The notes: generated by a model not told the origin, from the letters alone. A stretch of DNA of 8,517 nucleotides from Cryomorphaceae bacterium (GCA_013205365.1 JABMNC010000112.1:1-8517), one strand, 5' to 3'. Numbered from the stretch's first letter, positions 1 to 7,715 are shown. Numbers and translations are program-made.

Positions 1-746
1 AAATGCGCAGCCTCGAGGATTTGGCGGCCTACGTAAAAAGTCCGCAGCCGCAAACCGTACTCGTACTAAGCCTTAGCGGCAAGGCCCTCGACAAGCGCAA
101 GGCCCTGTACAAGTCCCTCAAGCCGGGCGAAAGCTACCTGCAGTTTGACCGAACCCCGGAGTACCAAATTTCTGGAGTGGTGGCAGAACTCGCTCGCCAG
201 AGGGGCCTAAAAATTAGCGAGAAGGCTGCGTCAGTGCTGGTGGAGAGCATGGGGCTTGACCTCTCATCCATCGATCAGGAGCTCGGTAAGTACGCGGTGG
301 TGCTTGGCGACGGCGGCGAGGTCACGGCGGCCACCGTAGAGAAGTATACCGGCACCAGTCGAGAATACAATCAGTTTGAGCTGCTCCGCGCACTGGTTGC
401 CCAAGACGGAGACCGCAGCTACCGCATTGCGCGAAGCATGATGCAGCACAGCCGATCCAGTCCGCTTATACTGGTCATCGCCACCCTGTACGGAACCTTT
501 TTTAAGGCCCTGGTTTACCAAAGAATGGGCGAGCAAAGTAATCCCCGGACTGCCGCCGCCCAACTCGGCGTGTCGGAGTATGCATTGCGGGACATTGCAA
601 AGTCCGCGCAAAATTATTCGAGCGCCCGTCTGTCGCAAATCGTTGGTTATCTTCGCGACGCTGACCGCCAGGCCAAGGGCATGGGGTCGCCGAACTTACG
701 TGATTCCGACATACTCAATGAACTCCTGTTCAAAATTCTGTTTTAA
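1..746 (+). CDS. holA: DNA polymerase III subunit delta, C-terminal part (5' end outside window)
   Basis: Delta subunit of the clamp-loader complex, which opens the sliding clamp and loads it on DNA during replication. The reading frame is open from the left edge. The first visible Met (base 3) is probably internal, because the 247 visible residues are shorter than the roughly 330-345 usual for the family; about 90-100 N-terminal residues should lie upstream. Seen: a helical linker with a QFDRTPEYQ-like stretch (residues about 48-56), the EKAASVLVESMGLDLSSIDQE helices (75-95), then the collar domain with NQFELLRALVAQD (about 122-134), where FELLRAL is a recognisable holA signature, and a C-terminal YLRDADRQAKG helix. 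The stop at 744-746 overlaps the start of the next gene by 29 nt. Identification is by recognised family pattern, not by a search; I am fairly sure of it. Confidence 0.88.
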   Translation, partial: MRSLEDLAAYVKSPQPQTVLVLSLSGKALDKRKALYKSLKPGESYLQFDRTPEYQISGVVAELARQRGLKISEKAASVLVESMGLDLSSIDQELGKYAVVLGDGGEVTAATVEKYTGTSREYNQFELLRALVAQDGDRSYRIARSMMQHSRSSPLILVIATLYGTFFKALVYQRMGEQSNPRTAAAQLGVSEYALRDIAKSAQNYSSARLSQIVGYLRDADRQAKGMGSPNLRDSDILNELLFKILF

Positions 747-3063
747 AGCGGTTTGTTCGCTTCTTTTAGGCCTGCTGCTTAGCACGCCATCCCTAGCGCA
801 GACCGTCGGGGGCTTGCGCGGTTTGGTGGTTGATCAAGGAGACCAGTCGCCCCTTAATCTTACCAGCGTCAAGCTGGTTGTGGGGTCCAAAACATTCGAA
901 ACCTACTCCAATAGCGACGGATTTTATCAGATTAATTCGATTCCAGTGGGCACCTACCGCGTTTTGTTTGCGCGTGCCGGGTTCGCTTCACAGACCCTCG
1001 AGATTAAGGTCGTTGCAGAGAAAAACACCTTTACGCGCGTAGTCCTTAAAGAGTCTACCGTGGAGCTTGACGACGTCTTTATCGATGCCCGCAAGCAGGA
1101 GAAGCAGACCAAGGTCTCTACCGCAGTGGTACAGCTCAATCCAAAGTCTATTGTCACTTTTTCAATAGGTGGCGAGCCCGATTTGGTGCGCGCCCTGCAG
1201 GTAATGCCCGGGGTGATCACCACTGGCGACCAGGGAGGCCAGCTCTACATCCGCGGCGGGGCCCCCATTCAAAATTTGGTGAAGCTCGACGGAATGATTC
1301 TCTACAATCCCTTTCACAGCATCGGATTCTTCTCGGTTTTTGAAACGGACATTATTCAGTCGGCTGATATTTATACCGCAGGTTTTGGTTCAGAATACGG
1401 AGGACGGACTTCTTCGGTTATGGACATTAGAACCCGCACCGGACGTCGCGACCGAATCGCGGGTAAGGTCAGTGCCTCGACCTACCTGGCCAAGGCCTTG
1501 GTCGAAGTCCCCATCGGTACCAAACGAGACGGTCTTGCGCCCAGTTCGCTCTTAGTGTCCTACAAGGAATCGCTTCTAGACCGCGCCGCGCCGATTTTCT
1601 ATCCCTACGTGGCCACTGAATACGGCGGCCTTCCCTTTCAGTTTCGCGACCTCTACAGCAAGTACACCCTCGAAGCCAGCGGAGGCAACAAGTTCAATGT
1701 TTTTGGCTTCAATTTTAGGGATGCCGTCCGCTTTGCAGGCAACAAGTCAATTTCATGGGACTCCTATGGCTTCGGCACCGACTTCACGGTAGTTCCTGTC
1801 GGATCCAATACCATCTTAGAAGGTCATCTAGCCCAGAGTTCCTATACCATTACCTCCACCGAGCTCGAGGGACGCCCCCGCTTTTCGACGATAAACGGCT
1901 TCAACGGCGGACTTGACTTTACCTACCTCTTGCGCAAGTCGGACGAGCTCAAGTACGGACTGGAATTCATTGGATACTTCACCGACTACAAGTATACCAA
2001 CTCCGTGGGTCGGACCCTGCAGACCGAGGACAATACCTCGGAACTCGGAATTTACTTTGACTACAAGCGCCAGCAAGGCCGTTGGCTCATTCAGCCGGGA
2101 ATCCGAATTCACAACTACTCCACCATGGGTATTGTGCGGTTTGAGCCCCGTTTCGGTGCCAAGTACAACGCCACTGAGAACATTCGCATCAAGTTCTCTG
2201 GAGGCCGCTACTCCCAAAACCTCATTGCCGCCAATTCCGACCGCGACGTGGTAAACTTGTTCTACGGATTTTTGAGCGGAGGAGGAATCGACCTGCCCAG
2301 TACCATCGGTAACGATCCCATCCCGGGCAGGCTTCAGACCGCAGACCACCTGGTGCTCGGAATAGAATTGAACCCGGCTCCGAACTGGAATTTTGAGCTA
2401 GAAGCCTACGTCAAGCGCTTCAACATGATTACCAACGTGAACCGCTACAAGCTCTACGACGACAACCAGCAGTACGCCAGCCAGCCCGAACGCCTGCGCA
2501 AGGACTTTATGGTCGAGCGAGGACTTGCTCGTGGAATCGACGCCTTGTTGACTTACGAAGACAAGTCTTGGTACTTCTGGGGGGTTTATTCCCTGGGCCG
2601 CAGCAGCCGTTTTGATGGCGAGCAAACCTTTGCACCCTTCTTTGACCGCCGCCACAACGTGAACTTAGTTTTGGCCCGCAAGTTTGCCAAGGAGCTAGAA
2701 ATCAACATCCGATGGAACTACGGCAGCGGCTTCCCCTTCACGCCCATCAAAGGATATTTTGAGCTGCTCCCATTCACCGATCCGGCCGGCAACCCGAACA
2801 TCGACTACAACTACCCCCGTGAGAACGGTCAAATGGGAATTTTGTACGGAGATATTAACAGCAAACGCCTCCCGGACTACCACCGGCTGGACCTAACCGC
2901 CAAAAAAGCATGGAACCTTGCTCAGAACCAGCGCATCGAGGCTTCGTTTGCGGTAACCAACGTGTACAACCGCAGAAATATTTTCTACTACGACACCCCT
3001 AAGGCACAGCGTGTAAATCAGCTGCCGGTTATGCCAGCCTTGCTGCTGAGCTACGCCTTTTAA
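718..3063 (+). CDS. TonB-dependent outer-membrane receptor with carboxypeptidase-like N-terminal domain
   Basis: A 781-residue outer-membrane beta-barrel that should import an unidentified substrate with TonB energy. The start at 718 is chosen because it gives a clean signal peptide (MNSCSKFCFKAVC, then a Leu-rich core ending near PSLAQ, residue about 28). The longer frame back to 580 only adds non-signal sequence lying inside holA. Order: signal peptide 1-28; carboxypeptidase D regulatory-like beta-sandwich about 29-113 (GLVVDQGDQSPL, SDGFYQINSIPVGTYRV); TonB-box-like ELDDVFIDARKQ at about 116-127; plug about 130-245 with YIRGG (R179) and LDGMILYNP; then the barrel, with many alternating aromatic strands and a C-terminal Phe (LLLSYAF) typical of BAM-dependent proteins. 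There is no SusD-like partner next door and the length is below that of SusC proteins, so a SusCD glycan transporter is unlikely. It starts inside holA and is followed after 30 nt by pyrG. The family is confident; the substrate is unknown. Confidence 0.92.
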   Translation: MNSCSKFCFKAVCSLLLGLLLSTPSLAQTVGGLRGLVVDQGDQSPLNLTSVKLVVGSKTFETYSNSDGFYQINSIPVGTYRVLFARAGFASQTLEIKVVAEKNTFTRVVLKESTVELDDVFIDARKQEKQTKVSTAVVQLNPKSIVTFSIGGEPDLVRALQVMPGVITTGDQGGQLYIRGGAPIQNLVKLDGMILYNPFHSIGFFSVFETDIIQSADIYTAGFGSEYGGRTSSVMDIRTRTGRRDRIAGKVSASTYLAKALVEVPIGTKRDGLAPSSLLVSYKESLLDRAAPIFYPYVATEYGGLPFQFRDLYSKYTLEASGGNKFNVFGFNFRDAVRFAGNKSISWDSYGFGTDFTVVPVGSNTILEGHLAQSSYTITSTELEGRPRFSTINGFNGGLDFTYLLRKSDELKYGLEFIGYFTDYKYTNSVGRTLQTEDNTSELGIYFDYKRQQGRWLIQPGIRIHNYSTMGIVRFEPRFGAKYNATENIRIKFSGGRYSQNLIAANSDRDVVNLFYGFLSGGGIDLPSTIGNDPIPGRLQTADHLVLGIELNPAPNWNFELEAYVKRFNMITNVNRYKLYDDNQQYASQPERLRKDFMVERGLARGIDALLTYEDKSWYFWGVYSLGRSSRFDGEQTFAPFFDRRHNVNLVLARKFAKELEINIRWNYGSGFPFTPIKGYFELLPFTDPAGNPNIDYNYPRENGQMGILYGDINSKRLPDYHRLDLTAKKAWNLAQNQRIEASFAVTNVYNRRNIFYYDTPKAQRVNQLPVMPALLLSYAF

Positions 3064-3068
3064 TGTCC

Positions 3069-3076
3069 TAACTTTG
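3069..3076 (+). promoter_or_regulatory. Possible pyrG promoter, -7 box TAACTTTG
   Basis: TAACTTTG is an exact match to the Bacteroidota -7 consensus TAnnTTTG and sits in the short gap between the receptor stop and pyrG. The nearest upstream TTG is at 3040-3042, giving a 26-nt spacer, longer than the 17-23 nt usual for the -33 element, so the pair is imperfect. Initiation about 7 nt downstream would leave a leader of only about 10 nt before the pyrG ATG. An 8-nt motif with four fixed T/G positions can occur by chance, so this is tentative. Confidence 0.4.
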
Positions 3077-3093
3077 GACCAACGGCGAATTCT

Positions 3094-4707
3094 ATGGCTA
3101 AGCAGGTAAATTATATTTTCGTCACCGGTGGCGTAACCTCATCTTTAGGGAAGGGAATCGTGGCCTCATCCCTAGCCAAGCTCCTGCAGGCACGGGGGTA
3201 TTCAGTGACCATTCAGAAGTTTGACCCCTACCTAAATATTGATCCGGGCACACTCAATCCCTACGAGCACGGAGAATGCTACGTCACTGAGGACGGTGCC
3301 GAGACCGACCTTGACCTAGGCCACTACGAGCGCTTTTTGAATCGACCTACCTCGCAGGCAAACAACGTTACCACCGGACGCATTTACCAGCACGTCATCG
3401 ACAAGGAGCGCCGCGGCGATTACTTAGGCAAGACGGTACAAATAATTCCCCACATTACCGACGAAATCAAGCGGCGCATGCTTTTGCTGGGCGAAGACGG
3501 GCGCTACGAGATAATTATCACCGAAATAGGTGGAACCGTGGGCGACATCGAGGCCCTTCCCTACATTGAGGCAGTGCGCCAACTTCGTTGGGAGCTGGGC
3601 TCGCGCTGCGTGAGCCTTCATTTGACCTTGGTTCCCTTTCTGCGCGCCACCGGCGAGCTCAAGACCAAACCCACCCAGCACTCGGTCAAAATGCTTCAGG
3701 AGGCGGGGGTTCAGCCCGATATTTTGGTCTGCCGCGCCGAGCATAGCCTGGGAGAAGACGTGCGGCGCAAGCTTGCCCTTTTTTGCAACGTAGCCCTCGA
3801 CTCTGTATTTGAATCCCTCGATGCGAGAACCATCTACGAGGTGCCCATGCTCCTTCGCGACCAGGCCATGGATCAGGTCGTGCTTCGCAAGCTTGGGCTC
3901 TCCTCAGAACGGCAGCCTGAACTGGCCAAGTGGGAGTCCTTTGTGCACAAACTACTCCATCCCGAGCGCGAGGTGCGCATTGGCCTGATTGGCAAGTACG
4001 TGGAGCTCAAGGATTCCTACAAGTCCATTAACGAGGCCCTAATTCACGCTGGTGCCGAGCACAGTGCCAAAGTCGACATTCAGTGGATTCACTCCGAGGA
4101 GCTCACTCCAGAAAATGCTGCGAGCCATCTCGTAGGCCTTCATGGAGTGCTTGTGGCACCTGGATTTGGCGCGCGCGGATTTGAAGGTAAGATTGAAGCC
4201 GTGCGCATCGCCCGAGAGCATGGAATTCCGTTTTTTGGCATTTGCTTCGGAATGCAAGCCGCGGTTATCGAGTACGCCAGGAATGTACTGGGCCATCAAA
4301 GCGCCAATTCAACCGAGGTCGATCCTAACACGCCGCATCCCGTTATTGCCCTTATGGAGGAGCAGAAGGACGTAACCGAGAAGGGTGGGACCATGCGCCT
4401 AGGTTCCTGCGACTGCCTGCTTAGTCCGGACAGTAAACTTCATAAGCTCTATGGAACCATTCTGGTCTCGGAACGCCATCGCCACCGCTATGAATTCAAT
4501 AATGCCTACCGCGAACAGCTCGCAGACGCTGGGCTTCAGCCAGTGGGAATAAATCCCCAAAACGACCTAGTCGAAATCGTTATCATACCTTCTCACCCTT
4601 GGTTTATAGGGGTTCAGTTTCACCCAGAGTATCGATCCACGGTCGAAGAACCTCACCCGCTTTTCACCTCCTTTGTGGAGGCTGCCCTCAAACAGTCACA
4701 GTCTTAA
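3094..4707 (+). CDS. pyrG: CTP synthase (glutamine-hydrolysing)
   Basis: Cytosolic enzyme that converts UTP to CTP using ATP and ammonia released from glutamine; it is the last step of de novo pyrimidine nucleotide synthesis. The protein is full length (537 residues; family about 530-550). N-terminal amidoligase domain, about 1-270: P-loop GGVTSSLGKG (12-21, Lys20), KFDPYLNIDPGTLNP, EDGAETDLDLGHYERF, the EIGGTVGDIE metal/nucleotide segment, and KTKPTQHSVK (190-199), the UTP/CTP-binding motif. C-terminal class I glutamine amidotransferase domain, about 295-537: oxyanion loop APGFGARG, nucleophile Cys384 in GICFGMQ, and catalytic His510 and Glu512 in QFHPEY. All catalytic residues are present, so the enzyme should be active. 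The ATG at 3094 starts the conserved N-terminus directly. yidC follows after 3 nt, so the two are probably co-transcribed. Confidence 0.98.
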   Translation: MAKQVNYIFVTGGVTSSLGKGIVASSLAKLLQARGYSVTIQKFDPYLNIDPGTLNPYEHGECYVTEDGAETDLDLGHYERFLNRPTSQANNVTTGRIYQHVIDKERRGDYLGKTVQIIPHITDEIKRRMLLLGEDGRYEIIITEIGGTVGDIEALPYIEAVRQLRWELGSRCVSLHLTLVPFLRATGELKTKPTQHSVKMLQEAGVQPDILVCRAEHSLGEDVRRKLALFCNVALDSVFESLDARTIYEVPMLLRDQAMDQVVLRKLGLSSERQPELAKWESFVHKLLHPEREVRIGLIGKYVELKDSYKSINEALIHAGAEHSAKVDIQWIHSEELTPENAASHLVGLHGVLVAPGFGARGFEGKIEAVRIAREHGIPFFGICFGMQAAVIEYARNVLGHQSANSTEVDPNTPHPVIALMEEQKDVTEKGGTMRLGSCDCLLSPDSKLHKLYGTILVSERHRHRYEFNNAYREQLADAGLQPVGINPQNDLVEIVIIPSHPWFIGVQFHPEYRSTVEEPHPLFTSFVEAALKQSQS

Positions 4708-4710
4708 ATC

Positions 4711-6435
4711 ATGGAACAACGTCCGTTCATGGATAGAAACCAGCTCATTGGTTTCGCCCTAATTGGAGCAATTTTACTCGGAACCTCTTTTTGGGCAAGC
4801 ACCGTGGAGCCCTCACAGCCCCAAAAAACAGCTGGCAGTGAAGAGGTACAATCAGCATCCACCCCAGCAGCGGATGCCGAATTGGACTACGCACTTCCTC
4901 CAAGCGACAGCTCAAGCCCCGACCAAGAGTTTACCCTTGAAAACGACCAGGTGCGCTATGTGATTAGCAACAAGGGAGCGCAAATCAAATCGGTCGAGCT
5001 TAAAGAATACAAAGACTGGCAGGGCAAGCCCCTGATGCTGGTCGACGGCAACCAAGTTCTTGACGGCCCAAGTTCCGCTTTTCAGTTTGCCGCATCCTAC
5101 GAGGGTCGCAGCTTGAGCCTCTCCGACAATCTTGGCACCGTTTGGAGCTATGAGCTCCCTGCAGAAGGCTATGGCCTTCGATGGAGCATGAGCACTCCCA
5201 GCAAAGATGACCTAGTCCTTACTTGGCGTCAAGCCGGAATTCGGCACGAGAAGAGCCAAATGAATGAGGCCACTAACACCAGTATTTACTACTTAGAGAA
5301 CGCCGACTTGGAGCGTGGCAGCCTGAGCGACGGTAGCGACGACGAAGAGTCCCATGAGAACATCGGCTGGGTGGCTCACCGCCAGCAGTACTTCAGCAGC
5401 ATTTTACAGACGGAGTCAGGCTTTGTAAAGGCCGACATGCAGACCAGAACTCCAGGCGATACCCTGCATTCTCGCCTGTTTGAGTCAAAACTCCGCATGG
5501 CCTCGGTCGATGGGAAGGTTTCGGCTAAGGGAATATGGTACCACGGTCCGAACCACTACCAGACGCTCAAGGACTTCAATCTAGAATTCGATCAAGTAAT
5601 ACCCTTTGGTTGGGGAATTTTTGGATGGATCGGCAAGTACGTCGTTTCGCCCATGTTCAATTGGCTTGACGGCTACGGCTTGAACTACGGCATCATCATT
5701 CTGCTCATGGCGGCCCTTATCAAGTTGGCCCTTTCTCCCTTGACCTTTAAGAGCTATAAGAGCATGGCTAAAATGCGCGTGCTCAAGCCTGAAATTGACG
5801 AGCTTAATGAGAAGTTTAAGGATGCCGAGCCCGCCAAAAAGCAGCAAGAGACGATGGCGCTTTACCAAAAAGCCGGGGTGAATCCGCTTGGAGGTTGCAT
5901 TCCACAGCTGCTGTCTTTGCCGATTCTTATTGCAATGTTTCGCTTCTTCCCGATTTCTATTGAGCTTCGCCAGCAGGGTTTCTTATGGGCTGACGACCTG
6001 TCGAGCTACGACAGCATTCTGAGTTTACCCTTTGAAATACCCTTTTATGGAGCCCACGTGTCGCTGTTCACCCTTTTAATGGCGATTTCGACGTTTTTGT
6101 ACACGAAGTTCAATAATTCCATGACGCCCACTTCGGGCAACAGCATGATGCAGCAGCAGATGATGATTATTCAGTACCTAATGCCTTTTATGCTTTTGGT
6201 TTGGTTCAATAACTATTCGTCGGGTCTTTCCTACTACTACTTTATTTCAAACGTTCTAACCTTTGGCCAGCAATGGGTTATTAAGGAGTTCTTCTTGAAC
6301 GAAGACGCGATTCGTGCCAAAATTGACGAGACCAAGGCCAAGGGCGGATCCCAATCTCGCTTTGCCAAAAAGATGAGCGAAATGCTTGAAGTCCAAAAGG
6401 AAGCAGGCAACCGCAAGGCCAGAAGGGGTAAGTAG
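4711..6435 (+). CDS. yidC: Membrane protein insertase YidC (Oxa1 family, Bacteroidota type)
   Basis: Inner-membrane insertase that places proteins into the membrane alone or with SecYEG. The product is 574 residues from 4711; a second in-frame ATG at 4729 (M7, MDRNQLIGFALIG) is an equally plausible start. Order: TM1 about 10-28; a low-complexity Ser/Asp/Gln linker about 32-72; a periplasmic beta domain about 73-290; an amphipathic region and TM2 about 300-346; a cytoplasmic coiled-coil hairpin about 347-385 (SMAKMRVLKPEIDELNEKF); the signature NPLGGCIPQ (391-399); further membrane segments around 400-415, 440-465 and 487-530; and a basic tail (NRKARRGK) suited to ribosome contact. The groove residue corresponding to E. 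coli Arg366 appears to be Lys338 (LIKLALSPLT), so the positive charge is retained. A Met/Gln cluster SMMQQQMMIIQ lies at 478-488. pyrG ends 3 nt upstream. Downstream is a convergent gene. Confidence 0.97.
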   Translation: MEQRPFMDRNQLIGFALIGAILLGTSFWASTVEPSQPQKTAGSEEVQSASTPAADAELDYALPPSDSSSPDQEFTLENDQVRYVISNKGAQIKSVELKEYKDWQGKPLMLVDGNQVLDGPSSAFQFAASYEGRSLSLSDNLGTVWSYELPAEGYGLRWSMSTPSKDDLVLTWRQAGIRHEKSQMNEATNTSIYYLENADLERGSLSDGSDDEESHENIGWVAHRQQYFSSILQTESGFVKADMQTRTPGDTLHSRLFESKLRMASVDGKVSAKGIWYHGPNHYQTLKDFNLEFDQVIPFGWGIFGWIGKYVVSPMFNWLDGYGLNYGIIILLMAALIKLALSPLTFKSYKSMAKMRVLKPEIDELNEKFKDAEPAKKQQETMALYQKAGVNPLGGCIPQLLSLPILIAMFRFFPISIELRQQGFLWADDLSSYDSILSLPFEIPFYGAHVSLFTLLMAISTFLYTKFNNSMTPTSGNSMMQQQMMIIQYLMPFMLLVWFNNYSSGLSYYYFISNVLTFGQQWVIKEFFLNEDAIRAKIDETKAKGGSQSRFAKKMSEMLEVQKEAGNRKARRGK

Positions 6436-6646
6436 TATTAAGCCTTGCCTTGGTCTCTGATTCTTTGGAATCGGCCTCTTTGTTTGCTATTCTGGCTAAA
6501 TGGGGTCGCACTGGATTCTGCGGACTCTGGCCTTCATAGAGGGGCATAGGTTATGGCCCATCAGTTCATGTTCTCTTGCTTGGGCGATTGCTCCCTTAGG
6601 CTTGCAAAAAAATTAGCAGGGAGCGCCCGTTAAATCGGACTGCCAC
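6436..6646. other. Intergenic region downstream of yidC, no supported gene
   Basis: Between the yidC stop and the shared terminator there is no convincing coding sequence, tRNA or insertion element. It contains a small hairpin CTGATTC/GAATCGG (6457-6463 with 6468-6474, loop TTTG) followed by CCTCTTTG, which is at best a weak terminator for yidC. It also holds a 38-codon ATG frame at 6500-6616 with no recognisable family, and the bulged hairpin listed separately. The most likely reading is the 3' untranslated region of the plus-strand operon. Confidence 0.55.
6582..6628. repeat. Bulged inverted repeat (possible RNA hairpin)
   Basis: GGGCG (6582-6586) plus CTCCC (6591-6595), separated by a 4-nt ATTG bulge, are complementary to the uninterrupted GGGAGCGCCC at 6619-6628. 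This gives ten mostly G-C pairs around a loop of about 23 nt. It is not followed by a T-run on the plus strand, so it is not a standard terminator. It could be a 3'-end stabilising structure for yidC mRNA or chance. Confidence 0.4.
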
Positions 6647-6677
6647 AAAAAAAACCGGCTTCAACGAAGCCGGTTTT
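6647..6677 (-). terminator. Rho-independent terminator for the lipoprotein gene, possibly bidirectional
   Basis: A perfect 12-bp inverted repeat, AAAACCGGCTTC (6651-6662) and GAAGCCGGTTTT (6666-6677), with a 3-nt AAC loop. Read on the minus strand it ends in a run of eight T (A8 at 6647-6654 on the plus strand), the classic layout. It starts about 40 nt after the lipoprotein stop. On the plus strand only TTTTGGTATTTT follows, so it could also stop yidC read-through, less efficiently. Confidence 0.9.
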
Positions 6678-6716
6678 GGTATTTTCTAAAGCCGCAATGA
6701 CTTTGTGGAGGAGTCC

Positions 6717-7709
6717 CTACTTAGCGTCAATGTGTCCGTTCACAAACAATACACCCAACTCACCGTCGGTGCGGGGTGCCCAAATTAGGGTTGCGACCTC
6801 AAGCTTAACGTTTGGCATAAGTTGGCGCACTACCTGCAATTGAATGTCCTTGTTCAAAGGAATTTTAATGACAATGGGCGTGAACTTGGATCCAAAAATA
6901 TCGCCCTCAAAGAAGTCGTCGCCTAGGGGGTTGATGGAATCGAGTTCCACTCCAAAGACGTTGGGCGTGAGGCCTGAAGTCATGGGCGTATGCTCGTGCT
7001 GGAAGATGTCTCCTGAGTTCTTCTTGGTCAAGGGGTCTGCTTGGCCCGTCCACTTAGAAGGAGTAGCTCCTGATCCGGTAGTGACAATGGGCACCGAAGA
7101 GATTTGATTCAAATCGACCGTCGCACCTGCTCCGCTGTACTCTTTGGCATCAATTGCGCCCACAAGCACATAGGATTGAACGTAGTATTTAGAGTTTGGG
7201 CTGTTCTCAAAAAACTGAACCTTGGGGTAAACATAGATGGTGTCGTTGGTCGCATTCATGGTCCAAGCGTGGTTGACTCCGACCTTCGGGGTTGCGGCAA
7301 GAGCACCGGCAATGGGTCCCATGATGCTTTGACCGGCGTCCACGTTTTGAACGTAGAAGTTGGGTACTCCCGTGGTTGGGAACGCAGTGTTGAGCGCGGT
7401 TTGTACCGAGGATTCCAAGGGATCGCCCGTGTGCGAGGCGAATGGAATGATCAAAGACTCGTTATTGACGCTGTCGTTAAAGGTGTTGGTAGCAATAATC
7501 ATGGATTGAGCTCCGTTGGGGCAATACTGGCACCACGTGCCCGTGGTCTCGATCACCAAAACTTTTTGCTTGGGGCTAACCGTCAGCGAGTCAGTGATGT
7601 ATACCTCTGGGAGAGGGTCTATTACTTCCTTTTGGCAGGAGGCAAGGGTGAGCACAGCGAAGCTGGCAAGCGCGAAGTACTTCGCAGAGTGGAGGGGATT
7701 TTCAATCAT
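6717..7709 (-). CDS. Omp28-like outer-membrane lipoprotein with thioredoxin-type WCxxCP site
   Basis: A 330-residue predicted lipoprotein. The N-terminus MIENPLHSAKYFALASF leads into a hydrophobic core and the lipobox LASC, with lipidated Cys25 and mature start CQKEVID. Residues about 47-125 look like a thioredoxin fold: a beta strand KVLVIETTGTW, the active-site motif WCQYCPNG (Cys60, Cys63), then TTGVPNFYV with a cis-Pro-type Pro116. The remainder (about 130-330) is a beta-rich domain ending GVLFVNGHIDAK. This layout matches Omp28-related proteins of Bacteroidota (first described in Porphyromonas gingivalis), whose exact role is unclear; a periplasmic or surface thiol-disulfide or adhesion role is inference. 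The ATG at 7709 is preferred over an in-frame TTG at 7745, because the latter would push the lipobox 12 residues inward, overlap the upstream gene by 14 nt and lie upstream of the promoter-like -7 box. It is convergent with yidC, and the terminator at 6647-6677 ends it. The Omp28 assignment is from recognised pattern only. Confidence 0.82.
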   Translation of the reverse strand: MIENPLHSAKYFALASFAVLTLASCQKEVIDPLPEVYITDSLTVSPKQKVLVIETTGTWCQYCPNGAQSMIIATNTFNDSVNNESLIIPFASHTGDPLESSVQTALNTAFPTTGVPNFYVQNVDAGQSIMGPIAGALAATPKVGVNHAWTMNATNDTIYVYPKVQFFENSPNSKYYVQSYVLVGAIDAKEYSGAGATVDLNQISSVPIVTTGSGATPSKWTGQADPLTKKNSGDIFQHEHTPMTSGLTPNVFGVELDSINPLGDDFFEGDIFGSKFTPIVIKIPLNKDIQLQVVRQLMPNVKLEVATLIWAPRTDGELGVLFVNGHIDAK

Positions 7710-7715
7710 ATGCGG

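Noticed and set aside
580..717. 46-codon upstream extension of the receptor frame
   Set aside because: It lies wholly inside holA, has an Arg-rich composition unlike a signal peptide, and would bury the true signal sequence.
1828..2349. 173-codon open frame on the minus strand
   Set aside because: It is fully antisense to the receptor barrel, whose sequence matches the TonB-dependent receptor family throughout. It is a by-product of codon bias.
5237..5250. GAATTCGGCACGAG, identical to a widely used EcoRI cDNA-library adaptor sequence
   Set aside because: It lies in frame inside yidC (GIRHE), and the protein on both sides continues the normal periplasmic-domain pattern without a break, so chance identity is more likely than a cloning chimera.
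6500..6616. 38-codon frame containing SSCSLAWAI, faintly reminiscent of the PSCSxYAxxAI motif of YidD, a protein often encoded near yidC
   Set aside because: The other conserved YidD elements (an earlier Cys-Arg, and the C-terminal RC-x-PW) are absent and the frame is about half the family's length. The resemblance is too short to trust.
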